In this document: positions 1 to 8,889 of the stretch, in pieces
Layout: each line of letters starts with the position of its first letter
How positions within the stretch are numbered: position 1 is the stretch's first letter
Assembly (NCBI RefSeq): GCF_030149515.1
Contig: NZ_JASBRI010000012.1
Span: 1-64,000, forward strand
DNA from: Maricaulis sp.
GTDB taxonomy: Bacteria > Pseudomonadota > Alphaproteobacteria > Caulobacterales > Maricaulaceae
Direction of reading: 5' to 3'
DNA length: 64,000 bases
Position numbers and translations under genes: made by a program
The notes under the pieces: model-generated
The model's database searches: none
What the model was told of the DNA's origin: nothing
The model's input: the letters and a program-made list of their open reading frames with translations, nothing else

Positions 1-755
<755 letters not shown>

Positions 756-758
756 GGC

Positions 759-1424
759 TCAGCCCTCCTCTTTCTCGGTGTTCGGAAGCTTGACCGGCTT
801 GGCCGCGGAACCGTCATAGAGGCTTTTGTCGGTCAGCACTTTCGTGCCGTGGGGTTCGGAAGCCTTGCGATCGGATTGCGGGCCGTATTTGACCGTCTTT
901 CCGGCGGCCAGATCGTCCAGGAGTTTCTCGAACGTCTCCGCGTCGAGATCCTCGATGTAGTGGTCGCCATCGGCATTGGCGAGCTGGATCATCGGCGCGT
1001 TGGCGCAGGCGCCCATGCACTCCACCTCGACCCATGTGAACTTGCCGTCTTCGGAAATCTCGTGCTGCTTGCCGATGCGGTTCTTGCAGATCGAGATCAG
1101 CTCGTCCGATCCGCGCAGCATGCAGGGCGTCGTGCCGCAGACCTGGACCAGGTTCTCGCCGACCGGCGCCAGATTGAACATGGTGTAGAAGGTCGCGACC
1201 TCGTAGACTCGGATATAGGGCATCTCCAGCCGGTCGGCGATCTCGCGCAGCGCCGGTTCGCAGACCCAGCCTTCCTGCTTTTGCGCGATCCAAAGCATGG
1301 GGATGACGGCCGAGGCCTTCTTGTCCTCGGGATATTTCGCCAGCCAGAACTTGATCTCGTCTTCGCTCTTCTTGGTGAAGGCGAAGCTGTCGGGCTGTTC
1401 CTTTGCCAAGCGTCGGACGCTCAT
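759..1424 (-). CDS. nuoE: NADH-quinone oxidoreductase subunit E (NuoE, 24 kDa, 2Fe-2S)
   Basis: This 221-residue subunit of complex I carries the N1a 2Fe-2S cluster next to the NuoF flavin. The four cluster cysteines are visible as CGTTPC (C96, C101) and ECMGAC (C136, C140), with the usual thioredoxin-like context. The last 40 or so residues form a polar tail rich in Lys, Asp and Glu, as in other alphaproteobacterial and mitochondrial homologues. Its ATG overlaps the stop of the upstream lipoprotein gene (ATGA), which implies translational coupling, and nuoF follows after three bases. Confidence 0.97.
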   Translation of the reverse strand: MSVRRLAKEQPDSFAFTKKSEDEIKFWLAKYPEDKKASAVIPMLWIAQKQEGWVCEPALREIADRLEMPYIRVYEVATFYTMFNLAPVGENLVQVCGTTPCMLRGSDELISICKNRIGKQHEISEDGKFTWVEVECMGACANAPMIQLANADGDHYIEDLDAETFEKLLDDLAAGKTVKYGPQSDRKASEPHGTKVLTDKSLYDGSAAKPVKLPNTEKEEG

Positions 1425-1888
1425 TCCTCATCCCCTGTCGAAATCTCGGCGTCGCGAACGTCCCGCAGGGTCACGACCTGTTCCGGATGAAAGGCTTCGC
1501 ACCAGGCATGGGCATCGGAGATCGCAGCCTCGATTCCGCCCCTGGTGCCATTGTGCGGGAAGTCCGCATAATCGAGTTCGGATGTCACGGAAACAGCAGG
1601 CGCGCCCGCATCATCCGTGCGGCCGACCTCGTGTTCCTCGAGCGTGGCGCCGACGCGATGCGCATGCTGCGCTGTCGCGACCGTCACCGTGCAGGACCCG
1701 CATAGCGGCACATCGCCGGCCATGCGGCACCCGTTGAGCGCCATTTCGGTATAGACCGGCACCTCGTTCGGCGCGGCGTTCAGAACGGCGACGTCGTATT
1801 GCGCCCGGGTCGCAGGATCGATCCCGCCACCGCCCTGGGAGCAGGCGGCCGCCGCAAGCAGCGCAAGTATGGCAACACCACGCTTCAT
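1421..1888 (-). CDS. small predicted lipoprotein embedded between nuoD and nuoE
   Basis: This is a 155-residue protein of unknown function. It begins with a short basic end, a hydrophobic stretch and a lipobox-like LAAAAC (C16), which predicts signal peptidase II processing and lipid attachment. The mature part has further cysteines at 54, 63, 66 and 130, including a C-G-S-C pair, and is otherwise polar. The start ATG overlaps the nuoD stop and its stop overlaps the nuoE start, both as ATGA, so it must be translated with the complex I subunits. I do not recognise it as a known complex I subunit. The lipid anchor would put it on the periplasmic side, away from the NuoD-NuoE interface. Confidence 0.82.
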   Translation of the reverse strand: MKRGVAILALLAAAACSQGGGGIDPATRAQYDVAVLNAAPNEVPVYTEMALNGCRMAGDVPLCGSCTVTVATAQHAHRVGATLEEHEVGRTDDAGAPAVSVTSELDYADFPHNGTRGGIEAAISDAHAWCEAFHPEQVVTLRDVRDAEISTGDEE

Positions 1889-3093
1889 CAGCGGTCGATC
1901 TCCCCGAACACGATGTCCAGCGAGCCCAGGATGGCGGAGACGTCCGCCAGCATGTGGCCGCGATTCATGAAGTCCATGGCCGCCAGGTGCGGGAAGCCGG
2001 GGGCGCGGATTTTCAGACGGTAGGGCTTGTTGGTGCCGTCGGCGACGAGATAGACGCCGAACTCGCCCTTGGGCGCTTCCACGGCGGCATAGACCTCGCC
2101 GGCATCCACGTGAACACCCTCGGTATAGAGCTTGAAGTGCTGGATCAGCGCTTCCATCGAACGCTTCATCTCGGCGCGGCGCGGCGGGGAGAATTTCGAG
2201 TCGGTGGCCAGCACCTCGCCCGCATTCTCTTCCTTCATGAGCCAGTCGCAGCACTGGATCATGATCTTCACGCTCTCGCGCATCTCTTCCATGCGGCACA
2301 GATAGCGGTCATAGCAATCGCCGTTCTTGCCGACCGGGATGCGAAAATCCAGCTCGTCATAAACCGAATAGGGCTGCGAGCGGCGCAGGTCCCAGGCCAG
2401 GCCAGAGCCGCGCACCATGACACCGGAGAAACCCCAGGCCAGCACATCTTCCTTGGTGACAACGCCGATATCGACATTGCGCTGCTTGAAGATGCGGTTC
2501 TCGGTCAGAAGGCTGTCGATATCGTCCAGCTTGGCGGGGAATTCGTCGCACCAGGTGCGGATATCCTCTATCAGCTTCGGTGGCAGGTCCTGGTGCACGC
2601 CGCCGGGGCGGAAATAGTGGGCATGCATGCGCGAACCCGAAGCGCGCTCGTAGAACACCATCAGCTTTTCGCGCTCCTCGAAGCCCCAGAGCGGCGGCGT
2701 CAGTGCGCCGACATCCATGGCCTGGGTCGTCACATTGAGGAGGTGGTTCAGGATACGGCCGATTTCGCAGTAGAGGACGCGCACATATTCGCCACGCCTG
2801 GGCACGGTGATGCCGGCCAGGCGCTCCGCCGCCATGCAGAAGGCATGTTCCTGGTTCATCGGCGCGACATAGTCGAGACGGTCGAAATAGCCGATGCCCT
2901 GGAGATAGGTCTTGTGTTCCAGCAGTTTCTCGGTGCCGCGGTGGAGAAGGCCGATATGCGGGTCGACCCGCTCGACCACTTCCCCGTCCAGCTCCAGAAC
3001 CAGGCGCAGCACGCCGTGGGCGGCCGGGTGCTGGGGACCGAAATTGAGGGTGAAGGTGCGCGGGGCGTCCTGGGTCATGTCGTCGGCAGCCAT
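1888..3093 (-). CDS. nuoD: NADH-quinone oxidoreductase subunit D (NuoD, 49 kDa)
   Basis: NuoD is the 49-kDa subunit that lines the quinone site at the junction of the peripheral and membrane arms of complex I. The protein has 401 residues, typical for a free-standing NuoD. It opens with the conserved [14 protein letters not shown] block, and contains DRLDYVAPM and [10 protein letters not shown]. It ends in the conserved [14 protein letters not shown]. It starts five bases after the nuoC stop and its stop overlaps the start of the lipoprotein gene. NuoC and NuoD are separate here, unlike the fused NuoCD of Escherichia coli. Confidence 0.98.
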   Translation of the reverse strand: MAADDMTQDAPRTFTLNFGPQHPAAHGVLRLVLELDGEVVERVDPHIGLLHRGTEKLLEHKTYLQGIGYFDRLDYVAPMNQEHAFCMAAERLAGITVPRRGEYVRVLYCEIGRILNHLLNVTTQAMDVGALTPPLWGFEEREKLMVFYERASGSRMHAHYFRPGGVHQDLPPKLIEDIRTWCDEFPAKLDDIDSLLTENRIFKQRNVDIGVVTKEDVLAWGFSGVMVRGSGLAWDLRRSQPYSVYDELDFRIPVGKNGDCYDRYLCRMEEMRESVKIMIQCCDWLMKEENAGEVLATDSKFSPPRRAEMKRSMEALIQHFKLYTEGVHVDAGEVYAAVEAPKGEFGVYLVADGTNKPYRLKIRAPGFPHLAAMDFMNRGHMLADVSAILGSLDIVFGEIDR

Positions 3094-3097
3094 GGTG

Positions 3098-3700
3098 TCA
3101 GCCCTCCGCCTTCTCGTCGCCCGGGATGACGTATTTGGCGCCTTCCCACGGGCTCATGAAATCGAAGTCGCGATATTCCTGGACCAGTTCGACCGGTTCG
3201 TAGACGACGCGCTTCTGCTCCTCGTCCCAGCGCACTTCGACATAGCCGGTGAGCGGGAAGTCCTTGCGCAGCGGATAGCCCTCGAAACCGTAGTCGGTCA
3301 GCAGGCGGCGCAGATCGGGATGATCGGAGAAGACGATGCCGAACATGTCGAAGGCCTCGCGCTCGAACCAGTCGGCGACCGGATAGACCGCGTGTACCGA
3401 CGGCACCGGCGTTTCCTCGTCCGTCGACAGCTTCACCCGGACACGATGGTTCTGGTGCATCGACAGAAGATGGTAGACCACTTCAAACCGTTCAGCGCGC
3501 TGGGGATAATCCACTCCGCAGATATCGATCAGCGTGGTGAATTTGCAGGCCGGATCGTCGCGCAGGAAGGTCAGCACCTCCTCGATACGGTCGCGGTGAA
3601 TCGACACCGTCAGCTCGCCATGGGCGATCTCCCACCCGGTCACGGCCGTATTGCGGGCCGCCTGGATGTGTTCGCCGAGAACCTTGAGCGCTTCACTCAT
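3098..3700 (-). CDS. nuoC: NADH-quinone oxidoreductase subunit C (NuoC, 30 kDa)
   Basis: This is the 30-kDa subunit of the peripheral arm of complex I, 200 residues long. The family signature is visible near the C-terminal third as the region with [20 protein letters not shown], preceded by [29 protein letters not shown]. The C-terminus ([18 protein letters not shown]) is the usual one in Alphaproteobacteria. It follows nuoB by twelve bases and precedes nuoD by four. Confidence 0.97.
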   Translation of the reverse strand: MSEALKVLGEHIQAARNTAVTGWEIAHGELTVSIHRDRIEEVLTFLRDDPACKFTTLIDICGVDYPQRAERFEVVYHLLSMHQNHRVRVKLSTDEETPVPSVHAVYPVADWFEREAFDMFGIVFSDHPDLRRLLTDYGFEGYPLRKDFPLTGYVEVRWDEEQKRVVYEPVELVQEYRDFDFMSPWEGAKYVIPGDEKAEG

Positions 3701-3712
3701 CGTCCGTCTCTC

Positions 3713-4279
3713 CTAGCGCTCGATCGAGCCTTCACGGCGGATCTTCTTTTGCAATTGCAATATGCCGTAGACCAGCGCTTCCGCCGTGGGCGGGCAGCCG
3801 GGCACGTAGACATCCACCGGAACGATGCGGTCGCAGCCGCGGACGACCGCGTAGGAATAGTGATAATACCCGCCGCCATTGGCACAGGAGCCCATCGAGA
3901 TGACGTAGCGCGGCTCGGGCATCTGGTCGTAGACCTTGCGCAGGGCCGGCGCCATCTTGTTGGTGAGCGTGCCGGCAACGATCATCACGTCGGACTGGCG
4001 CGGGGAGGCGCGCGGCGCGAAGCCGAAACGCTCGACATCATAGCGCGGCATCGAGGCCTGCATCATTTCCACGGCACAGCAGGCCAGGCCGAAAGTCATC
4101 CACATCAGCGAGCCGGTGCGCGCCCAGGTGATCAGGTCGTCGGCCGCGGCGACAACAAAGCCCTTGTCGGCCAGAGCATCGGACACGCCGTCGAAAAACG
4201 GATCGTGCTTCTTCGGATCATAGCCGGGAACGGTTGCGCGCCCGGCCAGGCCGGCATGAGGGGTGAGATCAGATGCCAT
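3713..4279 (-). CDS. nuoB: NADH-quinone oxidoreductase subunit B (NuoB, PSST; cluster N2)
   Basis: NuoB holds the terminal 4Fe-4S cluster N2, which passes electrons to quinone. The 188-residue protein has the tandem-cysteine motif [10 protein letters not shown], then [10 protein letters not shown] and [11 protein letters not shown], which together supply the four cluster ligands. The N-terminal 40 or so residues are a variable extension. It begins six bases after the nuoA stop. Confidence 0.98.
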   Translation of the reverse strand: MASDLTPHAGLAGRATVPGYDPKKHDPFFDGVSDALADKGFVVAAADDLITWARTGSLMWMTFGLACCAVEMMQASMPRYDVERFGFAPRASPRQSDVMIVAGTLTNKMAPALRKVYDQMPEPRYVISMGSCANGGGYYHYSYAVVRGCDRIVPVDVYVPGCPPTAEALVYGILQLQKKIRREGSIER

Positions 4280-4285
4280 GGTGGA

Positions 4286-4654
4286 CTACTCCCAATCCAG
4301 CGCGCCTTTTTTCAGCTCGTAGATGAAGCCGATGGTGAGAACCGTCAGGAAGACCATCATCGACCAGAATTCGAACTCGCCGAGATGCTCGCGAAGGGTC
4401 ACGGCCCAGGGGAAGAGGAAGGCCACTTCCAGGTCGAAGATGATGAACAGGATGGCGACGAGATAGAATCGCACATCGAACTTCATGCGCGCATCGTCAA
4501 AGGCGTTGAACCCGCATTCATAGGTCGAGACCTTTTCCGGATCCGGCCGCGACGGCGCGATGACGAAGGCGGCGAGCATGAAGCCCAGGCCGAGCGCCGC
4601 TGCAATGCCGAAGAAGATCAGGATGGGCAGGTAATCGAGAAGCAGCGCGTCCAT
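4286..4654 (-). CDS. nuoA: NADH-quinone oxidoreductase subunit A (NuoA)
   Basis: NuoA is a small membrane subunit of complex I with three transmembrane helices. I place the start at 4654 (122 residues, [10 protein letters not shown]). The upstream sequence carries a purine-rich AAGGCGAGG Shine-Dalgarno, and the protein then has the normal length; a longer 151-residue frame exists upstream but its extra residues look non-conserved. The conserved loop [14 protein letters not shown], with its cysteine, and the second-helix motif [14 protein letters not shown]-like region are visible. It is the first gene of the nuo operon. Confidence 0.96.
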   Translation of the reverse strand: MDALLLDYLPILIFFGIAAALGLGFMLAAFVIAPSRPDPEKVSTYECGFNAFDDARMKFDVRFYLVAILFIIFDLEVAFLFPWAVTLREHLGEFEFWSMMVFLTVLTIGFIYELKKGALDWE

Positions 4655-4861
4655 CGCCAAGCCTCGCCTTCTAGCGTCGGGTTTGCCGTGCGGGAGACCG
4701 TTTTCCCGGCGGTGCGAAACGCGAAAACGCGAATCGAACACTGCCAGGCAGGCCCCCTGCCCGATTTGGCGCGGAAGCTAGAGCGCAGCGGCGCTGCGGG
4801 CAAGGCCTAAAGGCGGCCTTGTATCAGTTCGATATTCCCGATCCTGACCGATGTAGCAGAA

Positions 4862-4880
4862 ATTGCAACTGACTTGCAAT
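4862..4880. promoter_or_regulatory. perfect 7-bp inverted repeat ATTGCAA-N5-TTGCAAT upstream of nuoA
   Basis: ATTGCAA (4862-4868) and TTGCAAT (4874-4880) form a perfect dyad with a five-base spacer, the geometry of a dimeric regulator site. It lies about 210 bases upstream of the nuoA start and just past the stop of the unknown membrane gene, so it falls where a nuo promoter could be. I cannot name the regulator. Confidence 0.4.
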
Positions 4881-4901
4881 ATCAGAATGTGGCCCGTGGC
4901 A

Positions 4902-5348
4902 TTACCGCAGGCCGACGACACTGCGCCAGAAGCCCCGCCGCAGGAAGGGCGAGTGCCGGGTAAAGGCGCGGTCGGGGAAGACGTGCCACGGCCTGTAGCC
5001 CCATTTCTCGACCAGCCGGCGGGCATCGCGGCCGAACCCTTCCGCCCCGGCGGCCGCCAGCGCCGCCCGCCGCGTGCACCAGGATGTGCGCGCGCGCCGG
5101 AATTCGATCAGCGCCCCGCCGGACAAGCCCTGTGCGGCCCGGACCACAAGGCGCAAGTCGCGGTACTGGCGATGCCGCGCCAAAGCGTCGCAGGTCAAAA
5201 GCGCAAGGCCGGCACAGGCTAGGGCGGCAATCCATACCGGCGGCGACACGGCCAGCACGGCGAGGCAGCCGCCCGCCAGCAGTAGCGGCGGCCAGGTCGC
5301 ACGCAAAAGCCAGGACAGTTGGCGTGTGTGGGCAATCCAGATCGACAT
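4902..5348 (-). CDS. unknown protein with two predicted N-terminal membrane segments
   Basis: This 148-residue frame has two adjacent hydrophobic stretches (about residues 15-50) followed by a basic, aromatic-rich soluble part that ends near RRGFWRSVVG. I do not recognise a family. Arguments for a real gene are the clean membrane topology, the direction shared with nuoA and the lack of any competing gene. A small plus-strand gene starts 145 bases upstream in the divergent direction. It may be transcribed towards nuoA, but the 247-base gap with a dyad suggests that nuo has its own promoter. Confidence 0.65.
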   Translation of the reverse strand: MSIWIAHTRQLSWLLRATWPPLLLAGGCLAVLAVSPPVWIAALACAGLALLTCDALARHRQYRDLRLVVRAAQGLSGGALIEFRRARTSWCTRRAALAAAGAEGFGRDARRLVEKWGYRPWHVFPDRAFTRHSPFLRRGFWRSVVGLR

Positions 5349-5492
5349 GCAGCCAGTGTGCCCGCCGCAAGTCCAAGTGCTAGCGGGACTGGCCGCGACG
5401 GCGTCCCTCTCCTGCGCTCACGCCAATCGTGACCGGACAGGGCCGCCCGATTCCTGTAGAATGGCCGAACACGATCCGAGAAGGATGATCGC

Positions 5493-5618
5493 ATGGCCGA
5501 TTTCAGTTTTGAACAGGCCAGCCAGGCGGAAAAAGGCCACGGCGTACGCTGGGTCTTGGGTCTGTCCCTGGCCTTTGCCGTGATTGCACTCTTCCTGTTC
5601 CTGGCCGCCGCTGCCTGA
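5493..5618 (+). CDS. 41-residue single-pass membrane protein
   Basis: A short open frame starts at an ATG preceded by GAGAAGGA at good spacing. The product has a polar N-terminus (MADFSFEQASQAEKGHG, about 17 residues) and then one hydrophobic helix of about 20 residues ending in a run of alanines. It resembles the many small alphaproteobacterial membrane proteins in size and layout, but I cannot assign a function. The ribosome-binding site and the clear soluble-plus-helix pattern make chance unlikely. Confidence 0.6.
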   Translation: MADFSFEQASQAEKGHGVRWVLGLSLAFAVIALFLFLAAAA

Positions 5619-5722
5619 GCGCGGCCGGTACCGGAGGGCAAGGCGCCCTGTCCGGGCGCACAGCTTTTCCTGTGCGTGAATCCGCCTAGACTGGCCGTAT
5701 CGGACGGGCTGGGGCGGTGGAC

Positions 5723-6442
5723 ATGCTTGCAGACTATATCGGGGTTATCGGCTTTATCGTGATCGCCGGCGGATTTTCCTTTCTGGTCGATCACAGCCCC
5801 TGGGCCAGGCACAGCCTGTCGCGCGCCATGGACGAGCACCGGCGCCACTGGATGGTCAACATGGCCGGCCGCTCGGTGCGCATCATGGACAGCCAGATCA
5901 TCGCCGGCCTGCAGAACGGCATCGCCTTCTTCGCCTCCACCGCACTCCTGGGCATCGGCGCCGCCTTCACCCTGATCACCGCGCTCGACCCGGTGATGGC
6001 CGCCGTGGGCGATGTGCCCTTTCTCGATGCGGGCTCGCGCACGCAATGGGAGGTGATGTCGCTGGGCCTTCTGGCAATCTACGCCTATGCCTTCTTCAAG
6101 TTCGGCTGGGCCTACCGGCTGGTGAACTATTCCGCCATGCTGCTGGGCGCCACGCCCGACACGTCGCGCGACGGCGAGGTCACGCCCGACGCCCTGGCCG
6201 CTGCCTATCGGGCCGGCGCAATGAATGTCGTTGCCGGACGCCAGTTCAATCGCGGCCTGCGCACGCTTTTCATGTCGATCGGCTATCTGGCCTGGATCGG
6301 CGGACCCCTGGCGCAGATCGGGGTGACACTCGCCGTGGCGGCCATTCTCGCCTACCGGCAATTCGCCGGCCCTGCCCTCGCCGCCCTGCGCGCCGGCGAC
6401 GACGCCATGCAGCGCTATGGCGGGCCCGGGCCGGCACCCTGA
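5723..6442 (+). CDS. DUF599 family membrane protein
   Basis: The 239-residue product has about four membrane helices and the conserved core of DUF599: RIMDSQIIAGLQNGIAFFAS, then FKFGWAYRLVNYSAMLLGA, and GRQFNRGLRTLF. The molecular function of this family is not established. I prefer the ATG at 5723, because the GGGGCGG just upstream sits at proper spacing; an in-frame GTG at 5717 would add two residues. An AbgT transporter gene follows 72 bases downstream with its own Shine-Dalgarno. Confidence 0.88.
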   Translation: MLADYIGVIGFIVIAGGFSFLVDHSPWARHSLSRAMDEHRRHWMVNMAGRSVRIMDSQIIAGLQNGIAFFASTALLGIGAAFTLITALDPVMAAVGDVPFLDAGSRTQWEVMSLGLLAIYAYAFFKFGWAYRLVNYSAMLLGATPDTSRDGEVTPDALAAAYRAGAMNVVAGRQFNRGLRTLFMSIGYLAWIGGPLAQIGVTLAVAAILAYRQFAGPALAALRAGDDAMQRYGGPGPAP

Positions 6443-6514
6443 GTGCACCGGCGGAGTTGCGCCATCGCGCCAAATGCGTCCAATCTGCGCAGAATTGTGA
6501 CAGGGGGAGAATTC

Positions 6515-8068
6515 ATGAGCATCGGCAATTCGATTCTGAACGCGGTGGAGCGGGCGGGGAACCGGCTGCCGGACCCGGTGACGATCTTCCTGATCCTGAT
6601 CGGCGTGGTGATGATAGCGTCGGTCATCGCCACCTTTGCGGGTCTCAACGCCGTCCATCCGCTGACCGGCGAAACCGTCACCGCACAGAACCTTCTCTCC
6701 GGGGAGAATATCCGCCGCCTGCTCATCGAAATGCCGGATACGTTCACCAGCTTCCATCCGCTGGGCATGGTCCTGGTGGTGATGATCGGTGCCGGCATCG
6801 CCGAGCGCGCCGGCCTGTTCGGCGCGGGCCTGCGCCAGCTGGTCAAGGGCATTCCGGGCATTCTCCTGACCCCGACCCTGGTCTTTGCAGGCATCATGTC
6901 CAACCTGGCGGTCGATGCCGGCTATGTCGTGCTGATCCCGCTGGGCGGCATTGTCTTTGCCGCCGCCGGCCGTCATCCCGTTGCTGGCATGACGGCGACG
7001 TTTGCAGGCGTGTCGGCGGGCTTTTCCGCCAATCTGGTCGTCGGCGCCCTGGAAGCCCTGCTGTTCGGCATAACCCAGAGCTCGGCCCAGTTCCTGGTTC
7101 CGGACTGGGAGATGAACATCCTGGGCAACTGGTATTTCACCCTGGTCCTGACGCCCGTTCTGATGGTGGTGGTCACCGTGGTCAACGATCTCATCGTCGA
7201 ACCGCGTCTGGGCACGTGGACGCCGCCCGCCGATTTCCGGCAGCCCGACGAAAATGCCGAGCTCACGCCCGCCGAGCGCAAGGGCCTGGGCGCTGCGGGC
7301 ATGGCCCTGCTGGCCGTTGTCGCCGTGACACTGTTCCTGATCTTCGGCCCCGGCCAGGCGCTGCAGGACCCGACGAACGAGCTCAACACCTTCACACCCT
7401 TCCTCAACGCCATCGTGGCACTGATCTTCCTGGCCTTCCTTGCCATGGGTCTGGCCTACGGCGCCGCCGCAGGCACGATCAAGTCCGATCGCGATGCCGT
7501 CGGCCTGGCAGCGAAGTCGATGGGCGATATGGGGCTCTATATCGTGCTGGCCTTTGCGATGGCCCACTTCATCGCCCTGTTCAACTGGTCCAATCTGGGC
7601 ATTCTCACCGCGATCGGCGGTGGCGATCTCCTGGGCCGGCTCGACCTGCCGGCCCCGCTTCTCCTGCTGGTGATGATCCTGCTGGTGGCCTTTTTGAACC
7701 TCTTCATCGGTTCGGCCTCGGCGAAATGGGCACTGATCGGGCCTGTCCTGGTGCCGATGCTGATGCTGCAGGGCATTTCGCCGGAAGCCTCGACCCTGGC
7801 GTATCGCATGGGCGACCAGGCGACGAACATCATCACTCCGCTGATGCCCTATCTGCCGCTGGTCCTGGTGTTTGCCCAGCGCTATGTGCCCGAGTTCGGC
7901 CTGGGCAGTCTGATCGCGACCATGCTGCCCTATTCCATCGCCATTCTTGCCACTTCGACCGCGATGCTGGGTATCTGGTTCGCCCTGGGCCTGCCGCTGG
8001 GCCCCGCCGGGGCGGAGTTCTTCTACGAGTTGCCGGCCGGTATCGACCCGGCGAACGGGGGCGGCTGA
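6515..8068 (+). CDS. AbgT family transporter
   Basis: This is a 517-residue inner-membrane transporter of the AbgT family. Characterised members move p-aminobenzoyl-glutamate or act as proton-driven sulfonamide exporters. The N-terminus (NRLPDPVTIFLILIGVVMIAS), the SNLAVDAGYVVLIPLGGIVF block and the C-terminal GSASAKWALIGPVLVPMLM and YRMGDQATNIITPLMPYLP blocks are family signatures. I chose the ATG at 6515 because GGGGGA lies six bases upstream; the longer frame starts before the previous stop region with poor signal. The end of the gene forms the left arm of a terminator hairpin. The substrate cannot be told from sequence. Confidence 0.93.
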   Translation: MSIGNSILNAVERAGNRLPDPVTIFLILIGVVMIASVIATFAGLNAVHPLTGETVTAQNLLSGENIRRLLIEMPDTFTSFHPLGMVLVVMIGAGIAERAGLFGAGLRQLVKGIPGILLTPTLVFAGIMSNLAVDAGYVVLIPLGGIVFAAAGRHPVAGMTATFAGVSAGFSANLVVGALEALLFGITQSSAQFLVPDWEMNILGNWYFTLVLTPVLMVVVTVVNDLIVEPRLGTWTPPADFRQPDENAELTPAERKGLGAAGMALLAVVAVTLFLIFGPGQALQDPTNELNTFTPFLNAIVALIFLAFLAMGLAYGAAAGTIKSDRDAVGLAAKSMGDMGLYIVLAFAMAHFIALFNWSNLGILTAIGGGDLLGRLDLPAPLLLLVMILLVAFLNLFIGSASAKWALIGPVLVPMLMLQGISPEASTLAYRMGDQATNIITPLMPYLPLVLVFAQRYVPEFGLGSLIATMLPYSIAILATSTAMLGIWFALGLPLGPAGAEFFYELPAGIDPANGGG

Positions 8069-8080
8069 CGCCCCCGTTCG
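8052..8080. terminator. bidirectional terminator hairpin between abgT-like and SDR genes
   Basis: CGAACGGGGGC (8052-8062) pairs perfectly over 11 bp with GCCCCCGTTCG (8070-8080) around a seven-base loop that contains the transporter stop codon. The two flanking genes converge here, so one hairpin can serve both. There is no long T-run. Confidence 0.7.
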
Positions 8081-8089
8081 TCCGCAGCG

Positions 8090-8851
8090 TTATTTCGTGA
8101 TCGAAACGCCGCCATCGGCAAGATGCGCCGTTCCGGTGACGAAACGGGACAGATCGCTGGCCAGATAGAGCGCCGCATCGGCGATCTCCGCGGGCTCGGC
8201 AATGCGCTTGAGCGCGTGAATGCTCTCGACATAGGCCCGGATCTCGTCCGTCGAGGCGAATTCCGCGGCCATCGCCGTATCCGTCCCGCCCGGCAGCAGC
8301 GCGTTGACGCGCACGCCGCGCGGGCCGGCCTCGGCCGCCAGAGCCTTGACCAGACCGAGCAGCCCGGTCTTGCCGGCCGAGTACACGCTCATTCCCGGCA
8401 TGCCGGCGGTATGGCCGACAAAGGAGCCGGTAAAGATCAGCGAGCCGGCGCCGCGCTCGTAAAGCGCGGGCAATTGGTACTTCGCCGCAAGGAAGGCACT
8501 GGTCAGGTTGGCGTCGATCGTGGCGTGCCAGTTTTCGACCGTCTGTGTCTCGACCGGCGCCAGTTCGCCCAGACCGCCGGCATTGTTGAAGGCAATGTCC
8601 AGCCCGCCGAAGTGCGCCGTCGCGGTCTCCACGAGATTGCGCATCAGCGCTTCTTCCCGCACATCGCCGGGCACGGCGATGGCCCGGCCGCCCGCCGCGG
8701 CGATTTCGCCGGCCAGATCGGCCAGCCGCTCGCCGCCGCGGGCATTGAGCACCAGGCTGGCCCCTTCCCGCGCGAAGCGCAGGGCGGCCGCGCGGCCGAT
8801 ACCCGCGCTGGCGCCCGTGACGATGGCGGTCTTGCCTTCAAGTAGTGTCAT
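8090..8851 (-). CDS. SDR family NAD(P)-dependent oxidoreductase
   Basis: The 253-residue product is a classical short-chain dehydrogenase/reductase. It has the cofactor-binding TGASAGIG (12-19), NNAG (89-92), a catalytic serine near 143 and the YSAGK motif (Y157, K161). An Arg after the second strand (ARGGER) hints at NADP preference, but this is weak. The substrate is unknown. It lies 38 bases downstream of the RhlE-like helicase on the same strand and converges on the AbgT gene. Confidence 0.93.
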   Translation of the reverse strand: MTLLEGKTAIVTGASAGIGRAAALRFAREGASLVLNARGGERLADLAGEIAAAGGRAIAVPGDVREEALMRNLVETATAHFGGLDIAFNNAGGLGELAPVETQTVENWHATIDANLTSAFLAAKYQLPALYERGAGSLIFTGSFVGHTAGMPGMSVYSAGKTGLLGLVKALAAEAGPRGVRVNALLPGGTDTAMAAEFASTDEIRAYVESIHALKRIAEPAEIADAALYLASDLSRFVTGTAHLADGGVSITK

Positions 8852-8889
8852 GATGATCCGTCCTCCGGTTGATGGAGGCCGGATCCTCG

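Noticed and set aside
5657-5676. small hairpin CGCACAG / CTGTGCG as a terminator
   Set aside because: Only 7 bp and no T-run follows; too weak to call.
5219-7567. 782-codon open frame on the minus strand
   Set aside because: It lies antisense to DUF599 and AbgT genes that have clear family motifs. Its composition (His/Gln/Asp/Arg-rich, no domain) is that of a high-GC shadow frame.
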